A DNA stretch of 41,821 nucleotides, taken from assembly GCA_018435665.1 (NCBI GenBank), contig JAHDND010000152.1:1-41821 (forward strand), in the 5' to 3' direction. The stretch comes from Candidatus Thiosymbion sp. (GTDB lineage: Bacteria > Pseudomonadota > Gammaproteobacteria > Chromatiales > Chromatiaceae). Below are positions 8,021 to 17,017 of this stretch, in pieces (position 1 is the stretch's first letter; each line of letters begins with the position of its first letter). The notes under the pieces were generated by a model. That model was not told the origin of the DNA and did not search any database. It worked only from the letters and a program-made list of their open reading frames with translations. The position numbers and the translations under genes were made by a program.

Positions 8021-8932
8021 TCAGTCGCTGTTCCCAGCCTTCAGTCGTTGATCTTTAAGTTGCAGCTCATACAGCTTTGCCCGCACTTGGGCGATATAGC
8101 TGGCGCGGATCTGACAGGCAATCAGCCCTGTCCGCCCTTCCAGAAAGCCCAGGCGCAAGACATAGTGGTAGCCAAACCAGATCCAGGGCTCGAAGGGCAG
8201 ACGGATGATCAGGGCCTTGAGGAACCGCCGCCGCTCCTGGCTGTTGCCGAACAGCCGCGGCTCGATGGTGTCCTCGCCATAGCGGCCGCTGGTCAGAAAG
8301 CGATGGCGCACCCGCGCCTCCCAGGTTGAGTACTTGTTATGGCGCGCGATGTAGGCCTCCAGCCCCTTGAAGTCCTCATGGATCAGCGGCGTGCTCAGCG
8401 TCCCGATCCGCCCCCGCACCACCACCCGCTCGTGGATCTCCATGTCCAGGCTGTCGGCGGCGTCGTCAAACAAATGCTCGAAGCGCCCCTGGCCGGTGCG
8501 CAGCAGCAGCACGGCCGCATGGGAAAAGCCGCCGTGGCGCATGCGCCGGCCGAGAAAATGGAACCCCTTGCGGATCAGATAGGCAGCGTCAGCATCCGGC
8601 CGCCGCACCACCGCCGCGATCTCCGCCCACAGCGCCGCCGGCACCACCTCGTCGGCGTCCAGAAACAAGATCCAGGGCGTATCCATCGGCAGATGATCCA
8701 AGGCCCATTGCCGCTTCTTGGGATAACCGCCGCGATAGTCGAACTGCACCACTTCGGCACCCTGCGCCCGCGCGATCTCGGCGGTGGCATCCGTGCTATG
8801 GGAGTCCAGCACCACCACCCGCTGCGCAGGACCCAGCGCGGCAAGACAGCGCGGCAGGTTCACCGCCTCGTTCTTCGCCGCCAGCAGGACGGTGAGGGGC
8901 AGTTTGGGGCAGGGATCAGACATCAGAGCCAT
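8021..8932 (-). CDS. Glycosyltransferase family 2 (WaaE/KdtX-like)
   Basis: A 303-residue GT-A-fold enzyme. It opens with LTVLLAAKNEAVNLPRCLAA, followed by VVVLDSHSTDAT (nucleotide-binding aspartate) and WILFLDADEVV (the metal-binding DxD equivalent, about residues 88-100). The sequence resembles the WaaE/KdtX group, which transfers a sugar to LPS core or lipid-linked glycans on the cytoplasmic face of the inner membrane. Two starts are possible, ATG at 8932 and ATG three codons on; neither has a convincing ribosome-binding site. It lies last in the intact part of the polysaccharide locus, about 100 bases after the methyltransferase. Confidence 0.85.
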   Translation of the reverse strand: MALMSDPCPKLPLTVLLAAKNEAVNLPRCLAALGPAQRVVVLDSHSTDATAEIARAQGAEVVQFDYRGGYPKKRQWALDHLPMDTPWILFLDADEVVPAALWAEIAAVVRRPDADAAYLIRKGFHFLGRRMRHGGFSHAAVLLLRTGQGRFEHLFDDAADSLDMEIHERVVVRGRIGTLSTPLIHEDFKGLEAYIARHNKYSTWEARVRHRFLTSGRYGEDTIEPRLFGNSQERRRFLKALIIRLPFEPWIWFGYHYVLRLGFLEGRTGLIACQIRASYIAQVRAKLYELQLKDQRLKAGNSD

Positions 8933-9033
8933 ATTGCTGATTGGACGAAATCACAGGTTAAGGCGTCAGGTGCAGGGCTGAATTTCGGGCTCATGCCAAA
9001 CATGTGACGTAGGCTGGTCTTGCCGCCCGTACT

Positions 9034-9729
9034 TTAGATTTGGACCCGTGCCCCACCAACCGGCTTTCTCGCCACCGCAATCATCGACTTCGCCAGCGCC
9101 GGCACCCGCCCGACCCGCTCAAAGCGAATCTCCTCAAACCCCACTTCCCGCAGCAGTTCCCCCAAGGTCCGCATCGACCAGAACTTGATATGCCCGTGGT
9201 CCCACAGGACCGTGAAATGGGCATCCATCCTGCCACTCAGCGCCAGGGCCAGATTCTTCCAATAGCCGTGATAGGGGGTGGAGAGGATGGCCGTCCCGCC
9301 GGGCTCCAGCAGATCGAACAGGGTCCGCACATAGTGACGGGGCGCATAGACATGTTCCACCACCTCCAGGCTCAGCACCACCGGGAAGCGGCCATAGCGC
9401 TCCGCCAGGTCGTCATAGGCCGAGCCGGTGGCCAGCTTCAATTCCGGATAGGCCGCCCGCGCCTGGGCGATGCCCTCCGCCGAGGGGTCCACGCCGGTCA
9501 CGTCCCAGCCGCGTTCCGTCAGCACCCACGCCACGCTACCGTTACCGCAGCCCAGCTCGAACAGGCGCTTTTTACCCGCGTTCTTATCAGCCCCTCGCCC
9601 GGCAAGGGGCACCCTCAATCCATCGAGCTGGCGAAACACACAGGGCAGCAGATAGTCGTGTGACTGGCCTAGGCTGGCGCTGTCGTAGCGATAGCCCGCA
9701 ATCGAGACCCCGGATCCTTCAGTCATCAA
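9034..9729 (-). CDS. Class I SAM-dependent methyltransferase
   Basis: The 231-residue protein has the Rossmann methyltransferase motifs: LFELGCGNGSVAW (motif I, about 56-68), DVTGVDPS (acidic loop) and VVLSLEVVEHV (motif IV), followed by LEPGGTAILSTPY (motif VI). It is UbiG/Methyltransf_11-like. Its start is only 3 bases after the stop of the carbamoyltransferase, so the two are co-transcribed; the first two codons are both ATG. A role in O- or N-methylating a sugar of the polysaccharide is inferred from position; no acceptor can be named from the sequence. Confidence 0.85.
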   Translation of the reverse strand: MMTEGSGVSIAGYRYDSASLGQSHDYLLPCVFRQLDGLRVPLAGRGADKNAGKKRLFELGCGNGSVAWVLTERGWDVTGVDPSAEGIAQARAAYPELKLATGSAYDDLAERYGRFPVVLSLEVVEHVYAPRHYVRTLFDLLEPGGTAILSTPYHGYWKNLALALSGRMDAHFTVLWDHGHIKFWSMRTLGELLREVGFEEIRFERVGRVPALAKSMIAVARKPVGGARVQI

Positions 9730-9732
9730 CCG

Positions 9733-11490
9733 TCAAGCCTCCCGCTCTGCCTTAGTCAGCACCCACCGTCCCAAACACAGCGCATCCATATCCGTCCGCG
9801 CAAAGCAATCCAATGCCTGCTCCGGCGTATCCACGATCGGCTCGTTCTCGTTAAAGCTGGTATTCAGCACCATGCCCACCCCGGTCTGGCGCCGGAAGAC
9901 GTCGATCAGCCGGTAATAGAGCGGATTGCTCTCCGCGTCCACCGTCTGCAAGCGCCCGGTCCCATCCACGTGGGTCACCGCCGGCAGGCGCTCGCGCCAC
10001 TCGGGGCGGATCTTGACCACATGCTGCATAAAAGGGCTGTCCACCGTCTGCTCGAAATAGGTCGGCACCAGTTCGCGCAGCACGCTGGGGGCGAAGGGGC
10101 GGAAGGACTCCCGCCGCTTGATCTTGGCATTGATGGTGTCCTTCATGGTGGGGATGGCGGGATTGGCGAGGATGGAGCGGTTACCCAGGGCGCGCGGGCC
10201 CCACTCGCTGCGGCCCTGGTACCAGCCGGTGACCTGGCCCGCCGCGATCAGCCCCGCCGCCACCTCCACCAGTTCCGCCTCGTCAGCGCAGACGCGCAGG
10301 GGGAAGCGACTGCCCTCCGCCACCGCCCGCAGGCGCTCCTCCCCGTAGCCCGGCCCCCAGAAGGCATGGCGCATATGAAAGCGCTCGCTGCGCCCCAGGA
10401 CGTTGTGCCAGGTCCAATAGGCCGCCCCCAGGCAGGTGCCATCATCGGAGGCCGCTGCTTGCAGGTAATGCTCCTTGAACGGCGTCTCGCGCTGGATGCG
10501 GGCATTGGCCACGCCGTTGAGGGCACAGCCGCCAGCCATGGCCAACCGCGAGGTCGGCACCAGCCCGTGCAGGCGTGTCAGGCAGTGCACCGCCGCCTCC
10601 TCGAAGCGCACCTGGGTGGAGCGGGCGATGTCCATCTCTCGCTGGCTGAGCGAATCGGCCCGCCGCCGCGGGGCGCCCAGGGCCGCGCTCAGGCGGTCGC
10701 TGTAAATGCGGCCCATGACGATGCGCTGGGTCGCGTCCACCGCCCCGCTCTCCCCGCCCTCGTGCATGCCGAAGTAGGCCGTCGCCAGCCGGTACCAATG
10801 GCCCTCATCCAGCCGCACCAGTTGCCGCATCAGGTCGCCATAACGGTCCTCGCCATAGGGCGCCAGGCCCATTACCTTGTATTCCTCACCAAACTCATCG
10901 AAGCCGATGAACTGACACAGGGCGGTATAGAAAAAGCCCAGGCTGTGCGGCAGGGTCACCCGGTCCAGCACCTGGATGCGCGTGCCCTCGCAGCGAGCCG
11001 CCATCAGGCTGGCGAAGTCGCCGGAGGCATCGTAGGACAGGCCGGCGGTCAGCCCCTCGAAGGGCGACAGGTAATAGGCGCTGGCGATATGGGCCAGGTG
11101 GTGCTCCACGCCGACGGTCTGAAAGCGCACCCGGGCCGGGTCCTCGTCGCACACCGCGGCCAGTTGCTCCAGGGTGCCCTGGGTGCGCCGGTTGCGGCTG
11201 AGGTGCTCGACCACCGCCCCGGCGGCCTTGATGGGGTTGCGGGCGACGTAAGCGGCCTTTGCGGCCCGGTTGGCGGATGGGTCCCGCGCCATGGCGACAT
11301 GGGTCACATCGCGCAGCCGTAGCCCAGCATCCGCCAGCAGGCGGCGGATGGCCTGGGCCGGAAAGGCCGGGCTATGCTTGCGCCGCTCCCCCAGGCGCTC
11401 TTCCGCCACGGCACCCACTAGTTGGCCATCCACCACCAGGCAGGCGGCGGAGTCGGCGTGAAAGGCATTAAAACCCAGAATGACGGACAT
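9733..11490 (-). CDS. Carbamoyltransferase (NodU/CmcH family)
   Basis: About 585 residues, normal for the NodU/CmcH family, which transfers carbamoyl from carbamoyl phosphate (via carbamoyl-AMP) to a hydroxyl of a sugar. The N-terminal ASKHA-like half begins VILGFNAFHADSAACLVV and carries EHHLAHIASAYY; the C-terminal half has the diagnostic GRSEWGPRALGNRSILANP and VLNTSFNENEPIVDTPEQAL. I prefer the ATG at 11490, which puts the conserved VILG directly after the start; an ATG at 11505 adds five residues. It sits between GT4 and a methyltransferase in the polysaccharide locus, so it probably decorates a repeat-unit sugar. Confidence 0.92.
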   Translation of the reverse strand: MSVILGFNAFHADSAACLVVDGQLVGAVAEERLGERRKHSPAFPAQAIRRLLADAGLRLRDVTHVAMARDPSANRAAKAAYVARNPIKAAGAVVEHLSRNRRTQGTLEQLAAVCDEDPARVRFQTVGVEHHLAHIASAYYLSPFEGLTAGLSYDASGDFASLMAARCEGTRIQVLDRVTLPHSLGFFYTALCQFIGFDEFGEEYKVMGLAPYGEDRYGDLMRQLVRLDEGHWYRLATAYFGMHEGGESGAVDATQRIVMGRIYSDRLSAALGAPRRRADSLSQREMDIARSTQVRFEEAAVHCLTRLHGLVPTSRLAMAGGCALNGVANARIQRETPFKEHYLQAAASDDGTCLGAAYWTWHNVLGRSERFHMRHAFWGPGYGEERLRAVAEGSRFPLRVCADEAELVEVAAGLIAAGQVTGWYQGRSEWGPRALGNRSILANPAIPTMKDTINAKIKRRESFRPFAPSVLRELVPTYFEQTVDSPFMQHVVKIRPEWRERLPAVTHVDGTGRLQTVDAESNPLYYRLIDVFRRQTGVGMVLNTSFNENEPIVDTPEQALDCFARTDMDALCLGRWVLTKAEREA

Positions 11491-11568
11491 ATTTTCAGAA
11501 TCCATTGTGTATCAAAGTCAAAGGCACGGCTGTCCTCCATCTGGCAAGGCCAGTGTGCATGCTGAGGT

Positions 11569-11613
11569 CAGTCATGCCGCGCTCAGCCACGCCGCATTCA
11601 GTCACGGTGGACC
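11569..11613. repeat. Short tandem repeat, about three 15-bp units
   Basis: Three consecutive 15-base units begin CAGTCATGCC, CAGCCACGCC and CAGTCACGGT. The last covers the stop codon of the GT4 gene. It is imperfect and may be chance slippage. Confidence 0.4.
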
Positions 11614-12812
11614 CAGGATGGCCGTTCGCCCTGCCCCAACATCCACAGGTAAACCGCCAGCATCCGTTGGGCGATGTCCTGCCAGTCGTAGCGCCTGACG
11701 TAATCCCGACCGCGCTCACCCATGGCCTGGCGCTCGGCATCGGTCAGCGCTGTCGCTTGACGCAGCCCGTCGGCCAGCGAGCGGGCATCGGCTGGCACCC
11801 ACCAGCCGATGCCATGGGCCGGCAAGTCTTGCCAGGGTGTGCCCTTGGTGGTCAGAACCGGCAGCCCATGGTTCAGGGCCTCGGCGACCACGACACCAAA
11901 ATTTTCCGAAAAACTCGGCAGGATAAACAGGTCCGCGGACTGGTACAGGGCCGTCTTCTCTGCCCCATCGACGGCGCCGATGAAGGCGAAATCCGCGGCC
12001 AGCCCTTGGGTCAGCACCCTTGCCTCCACGACGGCGCGATGGCCACCCTCGTCGGGGCCGGCGATCACTACCCGCCACCCAGCGGGGCGGACCTGGCCCC
12101 AGGCATCGACAAGTTCCAGTAACCCCTTTATCGGATGGATACGGCTAAGAAAAAGGGCGGTGCGTCGCGGGTCAAGGGCGGTCGTTTCCGCCTTTCCCAA
12201 TCGCGCCCGCTCCGGGCTTGCGGCCAGGCCCGTCAGTTCGACCCCATTGGGGATCAGGGCAATCGGCTGGCGCAGACCCAACCGGCGCAGACTTTCTACC
12301 TCCTGTTGGGAGGTCGCGTGCAGTACCCTCGCGGCGCGCAGGTCCCGGTGCTGATACAAACGCCAGGCCAGGCGCTTCTTCCAGGCGCGGTGTTGCAGCG
12401 CCCAGGGTTCGAGCATGCCGCGGGTGCTTATGATCAGGGGCAGACCCAGTTGGCGGGCCATCGCAACGCTCGCATGATTGGTCGGTAGCCAGAGCCCATG
12501 ATCGTGGATCAATTGCAGCCCCTGCGTCGCGCAGCGCTTCCGGATCGCCGCGCGGAACCCGCCCGTCATCAGCGCCCCGTCCACCGCCGGGCGCTCGTGT
12601 GGCGTCAGGGTCGTCGTGACCCACTCGGCGGGGGGCAACAGCGGTTCTTCGTCACCGGAAGTGCCCGCGTCCCGGCTGAGCAACTCGACCTTGGCCCCCA
12701 GTCGACCCAGCTCGCGGCACAGGGCCGTGACGGTGCGGCTGGGCCCGCCGGCGCTTTTGCGCAACGAGCCAACCGTATGAAGCAGGCGCGGGCCGGCGGC
12801 GGGAGGGGTCAT
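11598..12812 (-). CDS. Glycosyltransferase family 4/1 (GT-B fold)
   Basis: The 404-residue GT-B enzyme has an N-terminal LLHTVGSLRKSAGGPSRTV (glycine-rich acceptor loop), a central IPNGVEL, and a C-terminal donor site ALFLSRIHPIKGL, then FILPSFSENFGVVVAEAL with the E-x7-E motif typical of GT4. The ATG at 12812 was chosen because a GGAGG ribosome-binding site lies 6 bases upstream and because it falls 11 bases after the asnB stop; an upstream in-frame start would overlap asnB by more than 70 bases. It probably adds one sugar to the lipid-linked repeat unit; donor and linkage cannot be told. Confidence 0.9.
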   Translation of the reverse strand: MTPPAAGPRLLHTVGSLRKSAGGPSRTVTALCRELGRLGAKVELLSRDAGTSGDEEPLLPPAEWVTTTLTPHERPAVDGALMTGGFRAAIRKRCATQGLQLIHDHGLWLPTNHASVAMARQLGLPLIISTRGMLEPWALQHRAWKKRLAWRLYQHRDLRAARVLHATSQQEVESLRRLGLRQPIALIPNGVELTGLAASPERARLGKAETTALDPRRTALFLSRIHPIKGLLELVDAWGQVRPAGWRVVIAGPDEGGHRAVVEARVLTQGLAADFAFIGAVDGAEKTALYQSADLFILPSFSENFGVVVAEALNHGLPVLTTKGTPWQDLPAHGIGWWVPADARSLADGLRQATALTDAERQAMGERGRDYVRRYDWQDIAQRMLAVYLWMLGQGERPSWVHRD

Positions 12813-12822
12813 CACCGCCTCC

Positions 12823-14826
12823 TCAATGGCTGCTGGCATGCTGGTCCAACCAGGACCCCAGGACGCCCAAGGTCCAGGCCCGGGACCAGGTTGGCCCACC
12901 CTGATCCGCCTGAAAATCCCGCCAAACCTCCCGCAACGCCGCGGGCTCCGCCAGCCCCGAAGCCGCCACCAGTTCCATCAGGTGCTCGAATCGCGGCCGC
13001 AACGGCCCCGCCATCCAGGCCGCCTGGGGCAGGCTGAAGCCCCGCTTGGGCAGGGCCTGAAGCCGCGGATTCAGCCGCCCAGCCATGGCATCCGCCAGGA
13101 GGGGTTTGTTTTGTCCGCCGCGTGGCGTGCGCCAGGCCCCGGGCAGGGTGTAGACCCAATCCAGCAAGGGGCGGTCCAGCAGGGGGACGCGGATCTCCAA
13201 TCCATGAGCCATGCCAAAGACATCCGCATCCCGCAGCAGCATGTTGCCCATGTAAAAGCGGCTTTCCAGCACGCTAATGGCCGCCTGGGGGTCCAGGCCG
13301 TCCAGGGCGGTAGCGGGGCTGGACTCTGGCGGCAACCAATCCGCGTCCAGCCCCAGGGCGGCCGGTGACAGGCCAAAGGCCGCCAGTTCGTGGTCTGAGA
13401 ACAGCCGGCGCCGCCGAAAATACAGGTGCCTGACTGTCGGTGGGGTCGTCACCAGCTCCCGCGCCTTTTGCCGTTGGGCCTTGGACTGCCCGCGGAAGGC
13501 CAAGCCGGCGATCTCCCGGCGCACCGCCGGGGGCACCAAGGCGGCACCTCCCAGCCAGCGCGCCAGGCGCGGGACCTGATGAAAGGACGGATAGCCGCCA
13601 AAGAGTTCATCGCCACCCAACCCGGACAGGGCCACCTTGATGCCCTGGGCGCGCACGGCCCCGGCGATGATGTAGGTGTTCAGGCCATCCAGGGTCGGCT
13701 GATCCAGCGCGAGCAGATAGCGTTCCGTCTGGTGCAGTACCTCGGCCTCGCCGAGCAGGATGGGGTGATGCTCTACCCCCAGCAACCGGGCGGTCTCCGC
13801 CGCGATCGGTCCCTCGTCGATGGTCTGATGGTCGGCGAAGCCGACGGTGAAGGTACGGATGGTTTCCGCGGCCGTCGCGGCGCTCAGGGTCGCCAACAGG
13901 CTGCTGTCCAGCCCACTGGACAGGAAGACCCCCAGCGGCACGTCGCTCAGCAGATGCGAACGCACCGCGTCCGTCAAGCCGCCCCGCAAGGTCTCCAGGG
14001 CCTGGCGATACTCATCGGGCGCCTGCGGCGCGGGGAACCGCCAGAAAGACCGGCGCGCCGGTAGCGCCGCGTTCCCCGCCGGCTGGGTGAGATCGATCTC
14101 AACCCAGGTGCCAGGTTCCAGCAGACGCGCCTGGGCGTAGAGGGTCAGCGGCTGCTGGACCGCGCCATAGGCCAGCAGGCCCGCCAGCGCGCGCCGGTCG
14201 AGGGTGCCCTGGAACAACCCGCTGGCGGCCAGGGCGCGCAATTCGGAGGCGAAGGCCAGGCCCCAGGGACCTGCCGCGTAATAGAGCGGCTTGATGCCCA
14301 GCGGATCGCGCGCCAGGATCAGGCGTTGTCGGCCCCGGTCGTAGAGCCCGATGGCGAACATGCCGTGCAGCCGCTCGAAGCAGGCGGCCCCCCAGCGGGC
14401 ATAGGCATGCAGGATCACCTCGGTGTCGCAGCGGCTGCGAAAGCAGGCCCCGGCCCCCGCCAGCTCGGCGCGCAGTTGCGGGTAGTTGTAGATCTCGCCG
14501 TTGAAGACCAGCCAATTGCCGGTCTCGGGCTGGGTCATGGGTTGATGGCCGGCCGCGGACAGGTCCAGGATGGACAGGCGGCGCTGACCGAGTTGCAGCA
14601 GTCCGCCAGGGACAGGGAAGGATTCCAGCCCCTCGTCATCCGGTCCGCGATGGGTCATGGCCTGGACCATGGCGCGAAGCGGCCCTTGCGGGCTTGTTGC
14701 CGCTCCTAACCCCGCCCCTGGGGGTGCGACGTGTCCCGCGCCCGCAACGCACTCAGCCGACCCTGCCACCGGGTCGGCACCCCTGGCCCTAGCCCGAGCG
14801 AGAAAGACACCGGCGATACCGCACAT
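12823..14826 (-). CDS. asnB: Asparagine synthase (glutamine-hydrolysing), polysaccharide-locus type
   Basis: The 667-residue protein starts MCGIAGVF with the nucleophile Cys2 of the class II glutaminase domain, then HRGPDDEG (59-66) and FNGEIYNY. The synthetase domain has the PP-loop FLSSGLDSSLLATL and SGLGGDELFGGY. About 25 extra residues, rich in Ala and Gly, separate the Cys2 motif from HRGPDDEG compared with the usual spacing. Copies inside O-antigen/EPS loci are thought to amidate uronic acids, which fits the hexuronate made by the wbp genes here. It is 11 bases upstream of GT4 in the same transcription unit. Confidence 0.92.
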   Translation of the reverse strand: MCGIAGVFLARARARGADPVAGSAECVAGAGHVAPPGAGLGAATSPQGPLRAMVQAMTHRGPDDEGLESFPVPGGLLQLGQRRLSILDLSAAGHQPMTQPETGNWLVFNGEIYNYPQLRAELAGAGACFRSRCDTEVILHAYARWGAACFERLHGMFAIGLYDRGRQRLILARDPLGIKPLYYAAGPWGLAFASELRALAASGLFQGTLDRRALAGLLAYGAVQQPLTLYAQARLLEPGTWVEIDLTQPAGNAALPARRSFWRFPAPQAPDEYRQALETLRGGLTDAVRSHLLSDVPLGVFLSSGLDSSLLATLSAATAAETIRTFTVGFADHQTIDEGPIAAETARLLGVEHHPILLGEAEVLHQTERYLLALDQPTLDGLNTYIIAGAVRAQGIKVALSGLGGDELFGGYPSFHQVPRLARWLGGAALVPPAVRREIAGLAFRGQSKAQRQKARELVTTPPTVRHLYFRRRRLFSDHELAAFGLSPAALGLDADWLPPESSPATALDGLDPQAAISVLESRFYMGNMLLRDADVFGMAHGLEIRVPLLDRPLLDWVYTLPGAWRTPRGGQNKPLLADAMAGRLNPRLQALPKRGFSLPQAAWMAGPLRPRFEHLMELVAASGLAEPAALREVWRDFQADQGGPTWSRAWTLGVLGSWLDQHASSH

Positions 14827-14978
14827 CTCAGAATGGCGCCTCTAGGTTAGGCCGGGGCAAGATCAACATTTCTGTACGTCCAAGTGCCAACTGAAAGGCT
14901 TGTCCTGAATTGATACAAGTAAACCACATTGAGTTCTACGCACCTACAAGTCATATAGAGCAATAAAAGTGGGATTCT

Positions 14979-16952
14979 TTAGTGCTGAAGACTTGCTGTG
15001 ACTGACTTATCGTCATTCAATCGACGAATAACAGGGCGAATGATATCCACCATTGAAAGCGAACCAAATAAACTCAGATGATGATTATCACGATAAATTG
15101 GATTTCCATTTAACTCGTAAATACATGAAGATTTGTCACATAGCGTATTGTCAGGTCGTGTCATAATTATCCTACCTAAGGCAACATCTTGATCCAGAAT
15201 TTTGAAAAAATATCTTGAACGTTCTGAAAAAACCGATACTGGCATTTGATTTGGCGGGCTTTGACCAAATGCAATGGAACGTGCCATAGCGAAAGGGATA
15301 TCAGTGACCGCAGCCGGTGTTGGACCGATAACCCAGATCGTCTTCCCAGCGGCAAGTAGTCTAGAAACCATATTTTGAACTGATTTAGCAAATACTTGTG
15401 GATTACCGGTGAGACCATCACGGTCTTGAAGCTGTGTATTACTTTTAGGGTCCGCATAAGCCAGCCACGAGCCTATCAATACGATAACGTCAGGTGAGAC
15501 TTTTTTCTCCAAAAAAAGAAGTACTTCATCGTTAAAAATCGGGCAGCTTGTTCTAACAGGGGCAATAACATCAAGCAGCGGAGGGCAAGCACTGTGTGTT
15601 AATAAGATTCCGCTTTTTTTCTCTAAACTCAATGCTTCATCGAAGGCTGGCGCCCATGCAAGCGCATGCGAATCCCCCCATACTGCTATTGCAGGTTTTT
15701 CATCAGCCTGGCCTAGAGTACAGTGTTTCGGAAACCGATAATCTCGTGGCAGTAATTCCTGGCAAGCAATAAAAGGAATCTGGGGTCCCCGTTCAGCATC
15801 CAGGGACACGACAACACCACTGAAACGCCAAGGTAAACCATTGGCGTAAAGAAAAGTCGTTGCAATTACTAAGACAAACGAAAAGCTAGTTATGAGGAAT
15901 CGAAACGGGTGAGTCAACAAAGCATTTGCGGTGTGAGATGGCCTATAACGGAAAGGGACCTCCACATATTTATATGTTAATACAGCCAAAAATAAACTGA
16001 GTAGCACTAAAATAAACTGCTGATATGCTACCCAAGGCCCCCCGTAAACGTATTTTCCAAAAGTTGCAACTGGCCAATGCCATAGATATAGTGAGTAGGA
16101 AATCAAACCTAATTTTCTCAAAAAATACATTCTCAAGAATTGGTTTACAATGCTGCCGCCTTTAATGCCCGTCCAAATTATCAAAGCAGTCCCGCAAACA
16201 GGCAGGGCTGCCTGCCAACCAGGGAAGTCATTGTTAGGCTTGAAAGCTATAATTGAATACACTATTAAAAGTAAGCCCGCGCTTGCTCCCGCCTCCCTGG
16301 TGTATCGAGTGGCCAACGACCGAGGTTGGTAAAAAGCGAGAAGCCCCCCGATAAACAGCTCCCATGCACGAAAAATAATTAAGTAGAAAGTAGCTGTAGG
16401 TTGGTGTGGTTGAAACCACAGGGTCCCTGCGAAAGAAAGGAATAGTAACGCAGCTATAGCATATTTCTTTTTGGCATCACTACAATTGCGAATCGCAAGA
16501 AGTAAAACAGGAAAAAAGAGGTAAAATTGTTCCTCTACCCCTAACGACCACGTATGCAATAGTGGATTTAACTCGGATGAACCATCGAAATAACCACTTG
16601 ACCTCCAAAAATAAACATTTGAAACAAAAAAAGTAGTTGCGATGCTTGAAAAGCCAAGCGTCCTTAGATCTGTAGGCAACAGCACGAATATACCGAAAAG
16701 TTGTGTACTCAGTATAACAACAACGAGCGCTGGCAATAGGCGCCTAACACGACGTTCGTAGAAACAAACAAATGAAAATTGGCCTGCCTGTAGTTGAGTT
16801 TGAACTATCGATGTTATCAGGTAACCAGAGATAACAAAGAATACATCGACCCCTACAAAACCGCCATTGAACGGTGATATATCAAAGTGATATAGAAGAA
16901 CGGAAATTACCGCAAAACCTCTTAGGCCATCGATATCGCCTCTATAGTCCAT
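14979..16952 (-). CDS. OafA-type O-acyltransferase with C-terminal SGNH domain
   Basis: The 657-residue inner-membrane protein begins DIDGLRGFAVISVLLYHF with the family's catalytic histidine, then VDVFFVISGYLI and SLGVEEQFYLFFP, all hallmarks of acyltransferase family 3 with about ten transmembrane helices. After about residue 380 a periplasmic SGNH hydrolase-like domain follows: VWGDSHALAW (Ser nucleophile) and DNHHLSLFG (Asp/His pair). Such proteins O-acetylate surface polysaccharide. The gene is AT-rich (roughly 40% GC) while the adjoining asnB is GC-rich, so the boundary near 14900 marks a transferred block. The start has no strong ribosome-binding site. Confidence 0.93.
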   Translation of the reverse strand: MDYRGDIDGLRGFAVISVLLYHFDISPFNGGFVGVDVFFVISGYLITSIVQTQLQAGQFSFVCFYERRVRRLLPALVVVILSTQLFGIFVLLPTDLRTLGFSSIATTFFVSNVYFWRSSGYFDGSSELNPLLHTWSLGVEEQFYLFFPVLLLAIRNCSDAKKKYAIAALLFLSFAGTLWFQPHQPTATFYLIIFRAWELFIGGLLAFYQPRSLATRYTREAGASAGLLLIVYSIIAFKPNNDFPGWQAALPVCGTALIIWTGIKGGSIVNQFLRMYFLRKLGLISYSLYLWHWPVATFGKYVYGGPWVAYQQFILVLLSLFLAVLTYKYVEVPFRYRPSHTANALLTHPFRFLITSFSFVLVIATTFLYANGLPWRFSGVVVSLDAERGPQIPFIACQELLPRDYRFPKHCTLGQADEKPAIAVWGDSHALAWAPAFDEALSLEKKSGILLTHSACPPLLDVIAPVRTSCPIFNDEVLLFLEKKVSPDVIVLIGSWLAYADPKSNTQLQDRDGLTGNPQVFAKSVQNMVSRLLAAGKTIWVIGPTPAAVTDIPFAMARSIAFGQSPPNQMPVSVFSERSRYFFKILDQDVALGRIIMTRPDNTLCDKSSCIYELNGNPIYRDNHHLSLFGSLSMVDIIRPVIRRLNDDKSVTASLQH

Positions 16953-17017
16953 AAATTATCAACCGAGAAACTGAATTTAGTTATAATTTATCAATTACTA
17001 TTAAAAAAAGAAATAAC

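Noticed and set aside
9970..11322. Long plus-strand open frame of 450 codons opposite the carbamoyltransferase
   Set aside because: It is antisense to a well-conserved gene in GC-rich DNA, has no recognisable motif and is a codon-bias shadow.
11569..11613. 15-bp tandem repeat as a regulatory site
   Set aside because: Only three imperfect units, overlapping a coding end; could be chance.
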